A stretch of 18,630 nucleotides of DNA from CAYWKS01 sp964458935 (GCA_964458935.1 CAYWKS010000044.1:1-18630); one strand, 5' to 3'. Numbered from the stretch's first letter, positions 8,574 to 15,450 are shown. The notes: a model not told the origin generated them from the sequence alone. Numbers and translations: made by a program.

Positions 8574-9770
8574 TCAGCAGCACCCGCTGTCCGGGTCGCA
8601 GCACGGCGCATCTTCATTCACGTGCGTGACGTGGTAGTCCTCACCCTTGGTCTGGCGCGGGTGTCGCAGCGTCGCCCCCGCGCAATCGAACGGCTTCGCC
8701 TGGTCCAGCGGGACTGCCTCGCGCGGGTCGATCGCGATGATCTGGCCGGCGTACGGGCCGGCCGGATCGGTCATGATCCGGTAGGTCTTGTCGCACACGG
8801 CCATCCGTTGACCGCGGTGGAGGGTGTGGCCGTCGTCGTCGCGGACCTGCTTCCACGGCCCGGTGTAGACGATCGCCTGGTTGCGTTCGAGGCACGGGCC
8901 TTCCTTGCCCTTGTACGCCCGGACGGTCATGGATCGGAACTCGATGCCGTCGATGGTCTGCCAGGGCGCATCGGCCCGGCCGAGCACCTCGACGCCGTAG
9001 AACCCCGCGTCCTCGAACATCCGCAGGAACCGGTCCTCGCGGAACGCGCCCGCGATGCAACCGCTCCACAGCTTCGGGTCGTTGACAATCGCCGGCGTCG
9101 GGTCCTCGTCGCAGGTGATGTCGCTGATGACCACCCGACCGCCGCGCCGCAGCACGCGGTGCATCTCGGCGAACAACTGCGGCTTGAGGCGCGGCTCGAC
9201 CAGGTTCAACACGCAGTTGCTCACGATCACGTCCAGGGACTGGTCGGCGATGAGCGGCTGGTCGCGGCGGAGGCGGCGACACTCGGCCGCAAACGCCGCG
9301 TGCTGGTCGATCGTCTGGATCGGGTGGCGATCCAGCCACGCCTGTGCCGCTTCGAGGTCGAGCGCCAGGTCCTCGATGCGCCCCTTGACGAAGCGGGTGT
9401 TGTGATACCCCAGCCGGTCCCCGATCGCCTGCCGGTGCTTGCGTGCCAGCGCGAGCATCGCGTCGTTGCAGTCGACCCCGATCACCCGCCCGTCGGGCCC
9501 GACCTGCTGCGCGAGGATGTAGCAGATCTTGCCCGCCCCCGAACCCAGGTCCAGCACGGTCTCGCCGGCCCGGACATGCTTCGAAGGATCGCCGCACCCG
9601 TAGTCGTTCGCGACGATTTCTTCCGGGATCGCCGCGAGCCACCGCGGGTCGTAGCCGCCCGTCGGGCAACACAGCGCCGGCTCGACCGTGTCGGCGGCGG
9701 CGGCATAACGCTCGCGCACCGCCCGGTCCACGTCGAAGTTCAAGGACCGGTCATCGCTGGGCGTGGGCAT
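8574..9770 (-). CDS. arsM: Long ArsM-like SAM-dependent arsenite methyltransferase with a C-terminal extension
   Basis: The 398-residue protein has the ArsM layout. The N-terminal motif is ALCCPTGGY (C34, C35), then DYGCGDP (C59), the SAM loop VLDLGSGAG (72-80), the strand-end acid in VIGVD (100), VSNCVLNL (C186) and SGCIAGAF (C238). These cysteines correspond to those that bind As(III) in studied ArsM proteins. Residues 140-180 are an insertion between the SAM-binding and catalytic parts. Residues 270-398 form an extra domain absent from the second ArsM here (299 residues); it has GPCLERNQAI, a GPWKQV segment, single cysteines at 293, 326 and 363, and ends in CC-DPDSG-CC (390-398). GGAG 7 bases before the ATG supports the start. 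It is divergent from the rest of the arsenic locus. Another thiophilic substrate is possible, but arsenite is the best guess from motif and context. Confidence 0.85.
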   Translation of the reverse strand: MPTPSDDRSLNFDVDRAVRERYAAAADTVEPALCCPTGGYDPRWLAAIPEEIVANDYGCGDPSKHVRAGETVLDLGSGAGKICYILAQQVGPDGRVIGVDCNDAMLALARKHRQAIGDRLGYHNTRFVKGRIEDLALDLEAAQAWLDRHPIQTIDQHAAFAAECRRLRRDQPLIADQSLDVIVSNCVLNLVEPRLKPQLFAEMHRVLRRGGRVVISDITCDEDPTPAIVNDPKLWSGCIAGAFREDRFLRMFEDAGFYGVEVLGRADAPWQTIDGIEFRSMTVRAYKGKEGPCLERNQAIVYTGPWKQVRDDDGHTLHRGQRMAVCDKTYRIMTDPAGPYAGQIIAIDPREAVPLDQAKPFDCAGATLRHPRQTKGEDYHVTHVNEDAPCCDPDSGCC

Positions 9771-9900
9771 GGGAGGGCTCCGGGGGTCGGCGGATCGTGG
9801 GCATACACGCCTTGGACGACCGCGCCGGCGGCCGGGTTACAGGCCCATGCGGGATTTCGGGCCCGATATCGGCGTCGCGGGCCGCGGTCGGGGAAATCCC

Positions 9901-9929
9901 TTGACCCGCTCCAAGCCACAGATGATACT
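9901..9929 (+). promoter_or_regulatory. Sigma-70 promoter for the zinc-ribbon membrane protein
   Basis: TTGACC (9901-9906), a 17-base spacer and GATACT (9924-9929) form a near-consensus promoter 40 bases before the ATG at 9970. It is one of the strongest promoter matches in the window. Confidence 0.65.
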
Positions 9930-9969
9930 CACGGAACACTTCTGTTCTTGACCACCCAGGGGGATTTTG

Positions 9970-10716
9970 ATGGGCAAATCCTACGAAATCCACAAGTCGC
10001 TGCTCGGTGCCAAGCGGGTCCACTATCCCTGTCCGCGGTGTGGCGATGGGCTGGAGTCGCCGCTGGCCGACGCCGGCCAGGCCGACCAGTGCCCGACCTG
10101 CGGGGCGAAGTACCGGGTGCCCGGCCAGCGCGAGTTGCAGGAGGACCAGGCCGAGCAGCAGCGCCTCAAGGCCGAGCGCGAGCAAGCCCGCCTGCAGAAG
10201 GAGCAGGCGCGTCAGCAGCGTGGCCACCGCCAGGCCGACCCCGCCGCGGAGGACCGTTCCGGCAACGGCGCGGCAGAGCCGACCGAACCGTCGCCGCCGA
10301 GCTCGTCACCCGCGGCGGCGGGCCCGAACCCGGCGCCGCCCGCCCCGGCGGGCGAGCCGCAGGCGCTGCTGATCACCGGGCTGGCGCTGGTGATCGTCGG
10401 CGTTTGCGTCGGGCTGTACTTCGCGTTCCTGTACCCCGGCCCGCTCAGCCAAACGGTGGACCCGCACGTGCTGAACAGCCGCCTGTGCGGCGTCATCGGC
10501 GGCGCGGCGGGGATGGTCATCGGCGCGGTGTTCCTGGCGATGCACGTGACGCTGCGGTCGCTCATGGCGTCGCTGAAGCAGCTTGACGCGGCGCGGCAAC
10601 CCCCGGCCGCCCCGGCCGCCCCGGCCGCCCCGGCCGCCCCGGCCGAGCCGATCATCTCGCCGCTGCCGCTGGACGCGCGCCGCAAGCCGTTGGCCGGGCA
10701 GACGGTCAACGCCTGA
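9970..10716 (+). CDS. Zinc-ribbon, coiled-coil, two-helix membrane protein of unknown function
   Basis: The 248-residue protein is modular. C21PRC24 and C41PTC44 form a four-cysteine zinc ribbon (CPRCGDGLESPLAD, then CPTCGAKYRVPG). Residues 53-90 are rich in Glu, Gln, Arg and Lys and are probably a coiled coil. Residues 92-130 are a disordered Pro/Ser/Ala linker. Two hydrophobic helices follow (about 132-155 and 172-194), then a Pro-Ala tail coded by a 9-base tandem repeat. Zinc ribbons joined to membrane helices in this way are frequent in planctomycetes and have no assigned function. The start is the ATG at 9970, with AGGGGGA five bases before it, rather than a TTG one codon earlier. It stands between the two arsM genes with its own promoter, so a part in arsenic handling is possible but unproven. 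Confidence 0.75.
   Translation: MGKSYEIHKSLLGAKRVHYPCPRCGDGLESPLADAGQADQCPTCGAKYRVPGQRELQEDQAEQQRLKAEREQARLQKEQARQQRGHRQADPAAEDRSGNGAAEPTEPSPPSSSPAAAGPNPAPPAPAGEPQALLITGLALVIVGVCVGLYFAFLYPGPLSQTVDPHVLNSRLCGVIGGAAGMVIGAVFLAMHVTLRSLMASLKQLDAARQPPAAPAAPAAPAAPAEPIISPLPLDARRKPLAGQTVNA
10601..10645 (+). repeat. Five perfect copies of a 9-base tandem repeat inside the zinc-ribbon gene
   Basis: The unit CCCCGGCCG is repeated five times without change and encodes the Pro-Ala-Ala run in the C-terminal tail (about residues 211-226). Such an array can change length in steps of three codons without breaking the frame. Confidence 0.9.
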
Positions 10717-10793
10717 GGCGGCCGGCTCGATCGCGCGGATCGCCGCCGGCCCCGGCCCCGGCCGCATGAAGCGTTGCGCGCGTCCGGCGAGGG

Positions 10794-10821
10794 TTGACCG
10801 GCGGCGCCGCGTCCGTATACT
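10794..10821 (+). promoter_or_regulatory. Promoter of the arsR operon
   Basis: TTGACC (10794-10799), a 16-base spacer and TATACT (10816-10821) are near-consensus. Transcription would begin near 10828, giving a leader of about 25 bases before the GTG of arsR. Confidence 0.75.
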
Positions 10822-10839
10822 TCGGTAATTGCCGAAGTA
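10818..10839. promoter_or_regulatory. Probable ArsR operator, 22-bp palindrome over the -10 box
   Basis: TACTTCGG and CCGAAGTA are perfect 8-bp arms around TAATTG; 10 of the 11 base pairs of the 22-bp site are symmetric. It overlaps the last four bases of the -10 box and the expected start of transcription, so bound protein would block RNA polymerase. ArsR dimers bind such imperfect palindromes and release them on binding As(III). The binding itself is inferred from position and symmetry. Confidence 0.75.
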
Positions 10840-10851
10840 ACGGAGAATGGC

Positions 10852-11259
10852 GTGCGGCACCTCACCGACATCGCGCGGGCCCTGGGCGACGAGACCCGCG
10901 CCCGCATCGTCATGATGCTCGACGCGGGTGAGGAATTGTGCCTTTGCCAGATCATCGACGTGCTGGGCCTGGCGCCGAGCACGGTATCGCAGCACCTGTC
11001 GCTGCTGGGCCGCGCCGGGCTCGTCCTCCGTCGCAAGGACGGCCGGTGGCATTACTTTCGCCTGCCGCGGCGGGGCGCGGACCCGGCGGTACGCGACGCG
11101 CTGCGATGGGTCAGGGCGGCGCTGGCCGACGACCCGACCGTCGCGGCCGATGCGGCGCGCCTGAGTTGCGCTTGCGAAAAGGATCGAACGGAACTGGCCG
11201 CGTGCTATCACACCGGCACGGCCGCGACCGCGGCCACCGCGAAAGGAGCGCACGTATGA
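10852..11259 (+). CDS. arsR: ArsR-family arsenite-responsive repressor
   Basis: The 135-residue protein has the ArsR/SmtB winged helix: LGDETRARIVMML (11-23), the recognition helix in APSTVSQHLSLLGRAGLV (41-58) and the wing at LRRKDGRWHYFRL. The metal-binding motif ELCLCQ gives C30 and C32, matching the ELCVCDL site of known arsenite sensors. A second cysteine group, C106, C108 and C118, lies in the C-terminal tail and could complete the As(III) site. The start is the GTG at 10852, with GGAG six bases before it; the ATG at 10847 is out of frame. It probably represses its own operon through the palindrome at 10818-10839. Its stop overlaps the ATG of arsM (ATGA). Confidence 0.93.
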   Translation: MRHLTDIARALGDETRARIVMMLDAGEELCLCQIIDVLGLAPSTVSQHLSLLGRAGLVLRRKDGRWHYFRLPRRGADPAVRDALRWVRAALADDPTVAADAARLSCACEKDRTELAACYHTGTAATAATAKGAHV

Positions 11260-12155
11260 GTTGTTGCGGACCCAACACCAACCCCGATGACATGCGCCGC
11301 AAGGTCTTCGAGGGCTACACGCGTGTCGCGGCGACCGGGTCACTGGCCGGGGTCAGCGATCCGGCCGACGCCCTCGGCGGGTGCTGCGGCACCGCCAAGG
11401 CGCACATCAGCGCCGACGACCTGGCCGAGCAGATCGGCTACGACCGCGATCAGATCGCCGCGCTGCCCGAGGGCGCGAACATGGGCTTGAGCTGCGGCAA
11501 TCCCGCGGCCATCGCCGCCTTGCGACCCGGCCTGACCGTGGTCGATCTCGGCGCCGGCGGCGGATTCGACGTCTTCCTCGCCGGGCCCCGGGTCGGCGCG
11601 GAAGGTCGCGTCATCGGCGTGGACATGACCCCCGCCATGCTCGCCAAGGCCCGCGGCAACGTCGATCACTACCGCCGAACGACCGGGCTGGATAACGTCG
11701 AGTTCCGGCTCGGCGAGATCGAGCACCTGCCGCTGGCCGACGCGAGCGTCGACGTGGTCATCAGCAACTGTGTGATCAACCTCTCGCCCGACAAGGCGCA
11801 GGTCTGGCGTGAGATCGCGCGGGTGCTTCGGCCCGGGGGGACCGTCGCCGCCAGCGACATGGCGCTGCACCAGCCGCTGCCCGACGCAGTCTACCAGATC
11901 CCCGAGGCGCTGGGCTGCTGCGTCGCCGGGGCCGTGCCCCTCGACGCGTACCGCAAGCTCATCGAAGACGCCGGGCTGGCCGGCGTGCGGTTGACCGCCA
12001 AGCCGGCCTACGTCGAGGCGCTGGTCGCGACGGGCGATCCGCTGTACACGAAGATCGGCGAGCACCTGCCCGACGGCGCCCGCGTGGGCGAGTACATCAC
12101 CAGCGTGGACGTGGCCGCGGCCAAGCCCGGCGGGTGCTGCGGAGCCGGGGCGTGA
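11256..12155 (+). CDS. arsM: Arsenite S-adenosylmethionine methyltransferase
   Basis: ArsM methylates As(III) with S-adenosylmethionine, using glutathione or thioredoxin as reductant. The 299-residue length is usual for the family. The SAM loop is VVDLGAGGG (95-103), with VIGVD after the next strand. The As(III)-binding cysteines are in GLSCGNP (C80), SNCVINL (C172) and GCCVAGA (C221/C222). Extra CC pairs stand at residues 3-4, 43-44 and 294-295, near both ends. The N-terminal segment VFEGYTRVA is the family's SAM-cap helix. The frame is open well upstream, but the ATG at 11256 is chosen because AAGGAG lies 7 bases before it and it overlaps the arsR stop. The stop overlaps the GTG of the aquaporin gene. 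It is the second and shorter ArsM of the locus; the two are clearly different in sequence. Confidence 0.95.
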   Translation: MSCCGPNTNPDDMRRKVFEGYTRVAATGSLAGVSDPADALGGCCGTAKAHISADDLAEQIGYDRDQIAALPEGANMGLSCGNPAAIAALRPGLTVVDLGAGGGFDVFLAGPRVGAEGRVIGVDMTPAMLAKARGNVDHYRRTTGLDNVEFRLGEIEHLPLADASVDVVISNCVINLSPDKAQVWREIARVLRPGGTVAASDMALHQPLPDAVYQIPEALGCCVAGAVPLDAYRKLIEDAGLAGVRLTAKPAYVEALVATGDPLYTKIGEHLPDGARVGEYITSVDVAAAKPGGCCGAGA

Positions 12156-12868
12156 GATACCCGTTGACCAATCGGCTGGCGGCCGAGGCGTTCGCGACCT
12201 TCGCGCTGGTCTTCGCCGGCTGCGGGGCGATCGTGGTCAACGACACGCTCGCCGACGGGGCGATCGGTCACGTGGGCGTGAGCCTGACGTTCGGGCTGGT
12301 CGTGATGGCGATGATCTACGCGGTCGGCGAGGTCTCCGGGGCGCACCTGAACCCGGCGGTGACGCTGGGGTTCTTCTTGGCGCGGCGGATGCCGGCGCTG
12401 GAGGTCGGGCCGTACATCGCCGCCCAGTGCCTGGGCGCGGTGGCGGCGGCGGGGGCGCTGGCGGTGATGGTCCCGGGCCATCCCGACCTGGGCGCGACCC
12501 TGCCGGCGGGCGGATGGCCGCAGGCGTTCGCCATGGAGATCGTGCTCACCGCGTTCCTGATGTTCGTGATCCTCAGCGTCGCGCTGGGGTCCAAGGAGGT
12601 CGGGCTGATGGCGGGCATCGCGATCGGCGGGACGGTCGCGCTGGACGCACTGTTCGGCGGGCCGGTCAGCGGCGCGTCGATGAACCCGGCGCGGTCGCTG
12701 GGCCCGGCGCTGGTCAGCGGCGAGCTGGCCGACCTTTGGATCTACCTGACCGCGACGGTGGTCGGCGCCGCCGTCGCCGTGCCCTGCTGGGCGCTGGTGC
12801 ATCGCCGGCGATGCCCCCAACCCCACCCGCAACCACCCACGCCAGCCAACGGGAGTGAATCGTCATGA
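12152..12868 (+). CDS. aqpN: NIP-like aquaglyceroporin, probable arsenite channel
   Basis: The 238-residue, six-helix channel has two NPA boxes, HLNPAVTLG (N67) and SMNPARSLGPA (N178). Its wording, MAMIYAVGEVSGAHLNPAVT and GGPVSGASMNPARSLGP, is closer to plant NIP channels than to AqpZ or GlpF. By hand alignment to AqpZ the pore filter is F47, A166, A175, R181. Small residues replace the histidine and threonine of a water-only pore, which fits passage of arsenite or other metalloid acids. Bacterial NIP-like AqpN genes are known in arsenic operons, and in Sinorhizobium the AqpS channel with ArsC gives arsenate resistance by letting arsenite flow out. I start at the GTG at 12152, which overlaps the arsM stop (GTGA) and has GGAG seven bases before it. 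The symbol rests on this family likeness. The stop overlaps arsC. Confidence 0.88.
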   Translation: MRYPLTNRLAAEAFATFALVFAGCGAIVVNDTLADGAIGHVGVSLTFGLVVMAMIYAVGEVSGAHLNPAVTLGFFLARRMPALEVGPYIAAQCLGAVAAAGALAVMVPGHPDLGATLPAGGWPQAFAMEIVLTAFLMFVILSVALGSKEVGLMAGIAIGGTVALDALFGGPVSGASMNPARSLGPALVSGELADLWIYLTATVVGAAVAVPCWALVHRRRCPQPHPQPPTPANGSESS

Positions 12869-13308
12869 CAAAGAAGGTCGTACTGTTTCTGTGCACGGCC
12901 AACTCGGCGCGGAGCCAGATGTCCGAGGCCCTGCTCCGCCACAAGGCCGGCGACCGCTTCGAGGTGCACTCGGCCGGTGTCGAGCCGGGCGTCATCAACC
13001 CCTTCGCGGTCCGGGCGATCGAGGAGCTGGGCATCGACATATCGGGCCAGCACGCCAAGGGCATCGAGACGTACCTGGGCAAGGGGCGGATTCATCACCT
13101 GGTCATCGTGTGCGATCGCGCAGCGACCAAGTGCCCGACGACCTGGCCGGGCCTGCACGAGAAACACGTCTGGCCCTTCGACGACCCGGCGTCGGTCGAG
13201 GGCAGCGACGATCAGAAGCTCGCGGCGTTCCGGCGCGTCCGCGACCAGATCAGCGCGAAGCTGGATGCGTGGCTTGCGGGCGAACCGGCCGCCGCGTCAC
13301 AGCGCTAG
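12865..13308 (+). CDS. arsC: Arsenate reductase of the low-molecular-weight phosphatase (thioredoxin-coupled) type
   Basis: This enzyme reduces arsenate to arsenite through a relay of three cysteines. The 147-residue protein has the CX5R loop LFLCTANSARSQMSEALL with nucleophile C10 and R16, the second and third cysteines C83 and C90 in VIVCDRAATKCPTTWPG, and the acid loop WPFDDP (D106/D107). All three redox cysteines are present, so it belongs to the pI258-type, thioredoxin-dependent branch and not to the glutaredoxin-dependent one. The ATG overlaps the aquaporin stop (ATGA); GGGAG lies 9 bases upstream. It is the last gene of the operon. Its product, arsenite, is the expected substrate of the channel and the methyltransferase encoded just before it. 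Confidence 0.96.
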   Translation: MTKKVVLFLCTANSARSQMSEALLRHKAGDRFEVHSAGVEPGVINPFAVRAIEELGIDISGQHAKGIETYLGKGRIHHLVIVCDRAATKCPTTWPGLHEKHVWPFDDPASVEGSDDQKLAAFRRVRDQISAKLDAWLAGEPAAASQR

Positions 13309-13312
13309 AACA

Positions 13313-13329
13313 CCCCCGCGCGCCGGGGG
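13313..13329 (+). terminator. GC-rich hairpin just after arsC
   Basis: CCCCCG-CGCGC-CGGGGG, a 6-bp stem, begins 5 bases after the arsC stop. No T run follows, so if it ends transcription it does so weakly or together with Rho. Confidence 0.35.
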
Positions 13330-13381
13330 CAACCGTGCCGGGCGAATGGCGCGGCGTTCAGGGCGAACCGGTGTCGCCTCG

Positions 13382-13404
13382 CGCCGCGGCTGGAGCCCGC
13401 GGCG
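13382..13404 (-). terminator. GC-rich hairpin just after rho
   Basis: CGCCGCGG and CCGCGGCG form a perfect 8-bp stem with a 7-base loop, 7 bases beyond the rho stop on the minus strand. No T run follows on that strand. It lies between two convergent genes and could act in both directions. Confidence 0.35.
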
Positions 13405-13410
13405 GCGGCG

Positions 13411-14583
13411 CTACGCGTTCGCCGGGGCGGCTTTGCCGACCAGTTCGTCGTTGGTCTTGTAGTGGTCGAGCGCCTTGAGCAGTTGCTGGACCTGTTCGAG
13501 GGGTTTTGTGTTCATGAGCCGGCGACGCAGCGCGGTCGTGGTCTTGAGCGTCGCCTCGTCGAGCAGCAGGTGTTCCTTGCGGGTGCCGCTGGCGGCGAGA
13601 TCGATCGCGGGGAACACGCGCTGGTTGGCGATGTCGCGGCTGAGGATGAGTTCCATGTTGCCGGTGCCCTTGAACTCCTCGAAGATGACCTGGTCGCCGC
13701 GGCTCCCGGTGTCGATGAGGCAGGTGGCGAGGATGGTCAGCGACCCGCCGCCTTCGATGTTGCGCGCCGCGCCGAACAGCGTCTTCGGCACGGCCAGCGC
13801 CTTGATGTCCAGCCCGCCCGAGAGCGTGCGGCCGCCGGTCACCACGCCCGGCGCGGTGTTGAACGCCCGCCCGACCCGCGTCAGCGAGTCAAGCAGGATG
13901 ACCACGTTCTTGCCCTGCTCGGCGAGGCGCTTGCCGCGCTCGATCGCCGCGATGGACAGCGCCACGTGCCGCTCGGCCGTGTGGTCGTTGCTCGAAGCGA
14001 TCACCTCGCATGGCACGTTGCGGCGGAAGTCGGTGACCTCCTCGGGCCGCTCGTCGATCAGCAGCGCCCAGACGACGCAGTCGTTGTTGTTCTCGCTGAT
14101 CGACTTGGCGATGTTCTGCAGGAGGGTGGTCTTGCCGGCCTTGGGCGGGGAGACGATCAGCCCGCGCTGGCCGTACCCGACCGGGCAGAACAGGTCGATC
14201 AGCCGGCACGCCGGCGGGCAGCCGGGGTACTCGAGGGTCAGCCGCGGCTGGGGATCGACCGTCACGCGGTCCTCGAGGATCGGGCCGGGCTGATACTGCT
14301 GCGGCTCGGTGTCGTCGATGGCGACGATCCGCTCGACCCGCGGGGCGGCGTGGATCTCCTTCTGGGTCTTGGACTTTTTCTTCTTCTTCTTGCCGTTCTC
14401 GGGCCCGCGCTTGTCGCCGATGTCGACCGTGAGCATCAGCCCCGGGCGCAGCGAGAACTGGCCGACCAGTCTGGCCGGGACGAGCGGGTCGCCCGGCTGG
14501 ACGATCAGTGTTTTGTCGAATTGCCGCAACCGGCCATCGGCGCGGTCCGGCGGCATCTCAAGAATACCGGTGCGTCGTTGCAT
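13411..14583 (-). CDS. rho: Transcription termination factor Rho, lacking the N-terminal helical domain
   Basis: Rho is a hexameric RNA helicase that ends transcription. The motor is intact: Walker A PPKAGKTT (146-153), ERPEEVTDF with the catalytic glutamate, Walker B VVILLDSLTR (D232), the Q and R loops in ATCLIDTGSRGDQVIFEEFK, and arginine finger SGTRKEHLL. At 390 residues it is shorter than the Escherichia coli protein (419) and begins directly at the cold-shock-like domain (RTGILEMPPD), without the Rho_N helices. In that domain the usual GFGFLR is replaced by RADGRLR, losing both RNA-stacking phenylalanines, and residues 65-70 are six lysines within KKKKKKSKTQKE. The ATG at 14583 has no clear ribosome site; the next in-frame ATG is codon 10. 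A good promoter lies upstream at 14667-14695. Confidence 0.95.
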   Translation of the reverse strand: MQRRTGILEMPPDRADGRLRQFDKTLIVQPGDPLVPARLVGQFSLRPGLMLTVDIGDKRGPENGKKKKKKSKTQKEIHAAPRVERIVAIDDTEPQQYQPGPILEDRVTVDPQPRLTLEYPGCPPACRLIDLFCPVGYGQRGLIVSPPKAGKTTLLQNIAKSISENNNDCVVWALLIDERPEEVTDFRRNVPCEVIASSNDHTAERHVALSIAAIERGKRLAEQGKNVVILLDSLTRVGRAFNTAPGVVTGGRTLSGGLDIKALAVPKTLFGAARNIEGGGSLTILATCLIDTGSRGDQVIFEEFKGTGNMELILSRDIANQRVFPAIDLAASGTRKEHLLLDEATLKTTTALRRRLMNTKPLEQVQQLLKALDHYKTNDELVGKAAPANA

Positions 14584-14666
14584 GACGAGCCAATTGTGCT
14601 GGGGGCTGCCGGAGACTGAGATCTGATAGGCCTCAAATCAGCCAACCGACACTCGCAACAGTCACG

Positions 14667-14695
14667 ACTATGACCCATGGACGTGGATTTGTCAA
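14667..14695 (-). promoter_or_regulatory. Sigma-70 promoter for rho
   Basis: On the minus strand a perfect TTGACA (14690-14695) and CATAGT (14667-14672) are 17 bases apart. Transcription would start near 14660 and leave a leader of about 75 bases before the rho ATG. The box lies just after the pseudopilin stop, so rho can be transcribed independently. Confidence 0.65.
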
Positions 14696-14724
14696 GCGGA
14701 ATCCGCACCACCGCTCGCCCGGGC

Positions 14725-15450
14725 TCAACGCGTGTCGTACCAGTCGCGATGCGGCGGCTGGCCGGCGGGCTGCAACCAGGTGTCCTCGAACCGGTGCGTC
14801 GAGGCGTGTCCATCGGTGAACACGTAGTTGGCCCGGCCGGTGTGCCGCGTGTGGATGATGGTCTTCGGTCGGCCGGCCGCCGCGTCCCACTGCCGCGTCC
14901 GCTTCATGCTGTACATCGCATCCGACCCGTCGTCCGGGACCGCCGGCGGATCGCCCCAGTACATCGGCATGAAGTGATCCATCGCCCGGTCCTCGACCAG
15001 CTCCGCGGCGATGATCGTCTGCGCCGGGTTGCGGATGCTGGTCGGCGTCACGCCGAAGTAGGGCGGGTGATTCGGCGTGAAGTAGGCGTTGATGCCGTAG
15101 CTGGTGATCCGCGGCATCATGTTCGCGTCCCAGTTGGCGCTGTCGTCCACCGGGCACCGGTACGCCGCCAGGTCATCGACGTACCGCCGCGTCAGGTCCA
15201 TCCACGTCGGCAGGTGCGTCGCGGTCATCGGCATCCGCGCCGTGGGGTAGTGGCCGCGCTCGTCTTCTTCGGCGTACATCTGCATGACCAGCGCGATCGT
15301 GCGGGTGTTGCTCAGGCACTCGACCGACGCGGCCAGCGCCCGCGCCCGACCGATCACCGGCACCAGGATGCCGATCAACACCGCGATGATCGCCACCACC
15401 ACGAGCAACTCGACCAGCGTGAAACCCCGACGACAAAGATCGCGCAACAT
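14725..15450 (-). CDS. Type II secretion-like pseudopilin with an H-X9-DG C-terminal motif
   Basis: The 241-residue protein starts with a class III signal, RRG/FTLVELLVVVAIIAVLIG, cut by prepilin peptidase between G9 and F10. E14 is the conserved +5 glutamate. A 20-residue hydrophobic helix follows and packs into the pilus core. The remainder is a soluble head with HTGRANYVFTDGHAS (H203, D213, G214), the H-X9-DG motif of the large pseudopilin-like family of planctomycetes and verrucomicrobia. GGAG about 6 bases before the ATG supports the start. These proteins occur in many copies per genome and mostly have no assigned function. No secretion or pilus genes are adjacent, so this is an orphan copy. 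It is followed on the same strand by rho, which has its own promoter. Confidence 0.9.
   Translation of the reverse strand: MLRDLCRRGFTLVELLVVVAIIAVLIGILVPVIGRARALAASVECLSNTRTIALVMQMYAEEDERGHYPTARMPMTATHLPTWMDLTRRYVDDLAAYRCPVDDSANWDANMMPRITSYGINAYFTPNHPPYFGVTPTSIRNPAQTIIAAELVEDRAMDHFMPMYWGDPPAVPDDGSDAMYSMKRTRQWDAAAGRPKTIIHTRHTGRANYVFTDGHASTHRFEDTWLQPAGQPPHRDWYDTR

Noticed and set aside
13462..14619. A 385-codon plus-strand frame over rho
   Set aside because: It is the shadow of rho, which has all motor motifs on the other strand; the composition is biased and no domain is recognisable.
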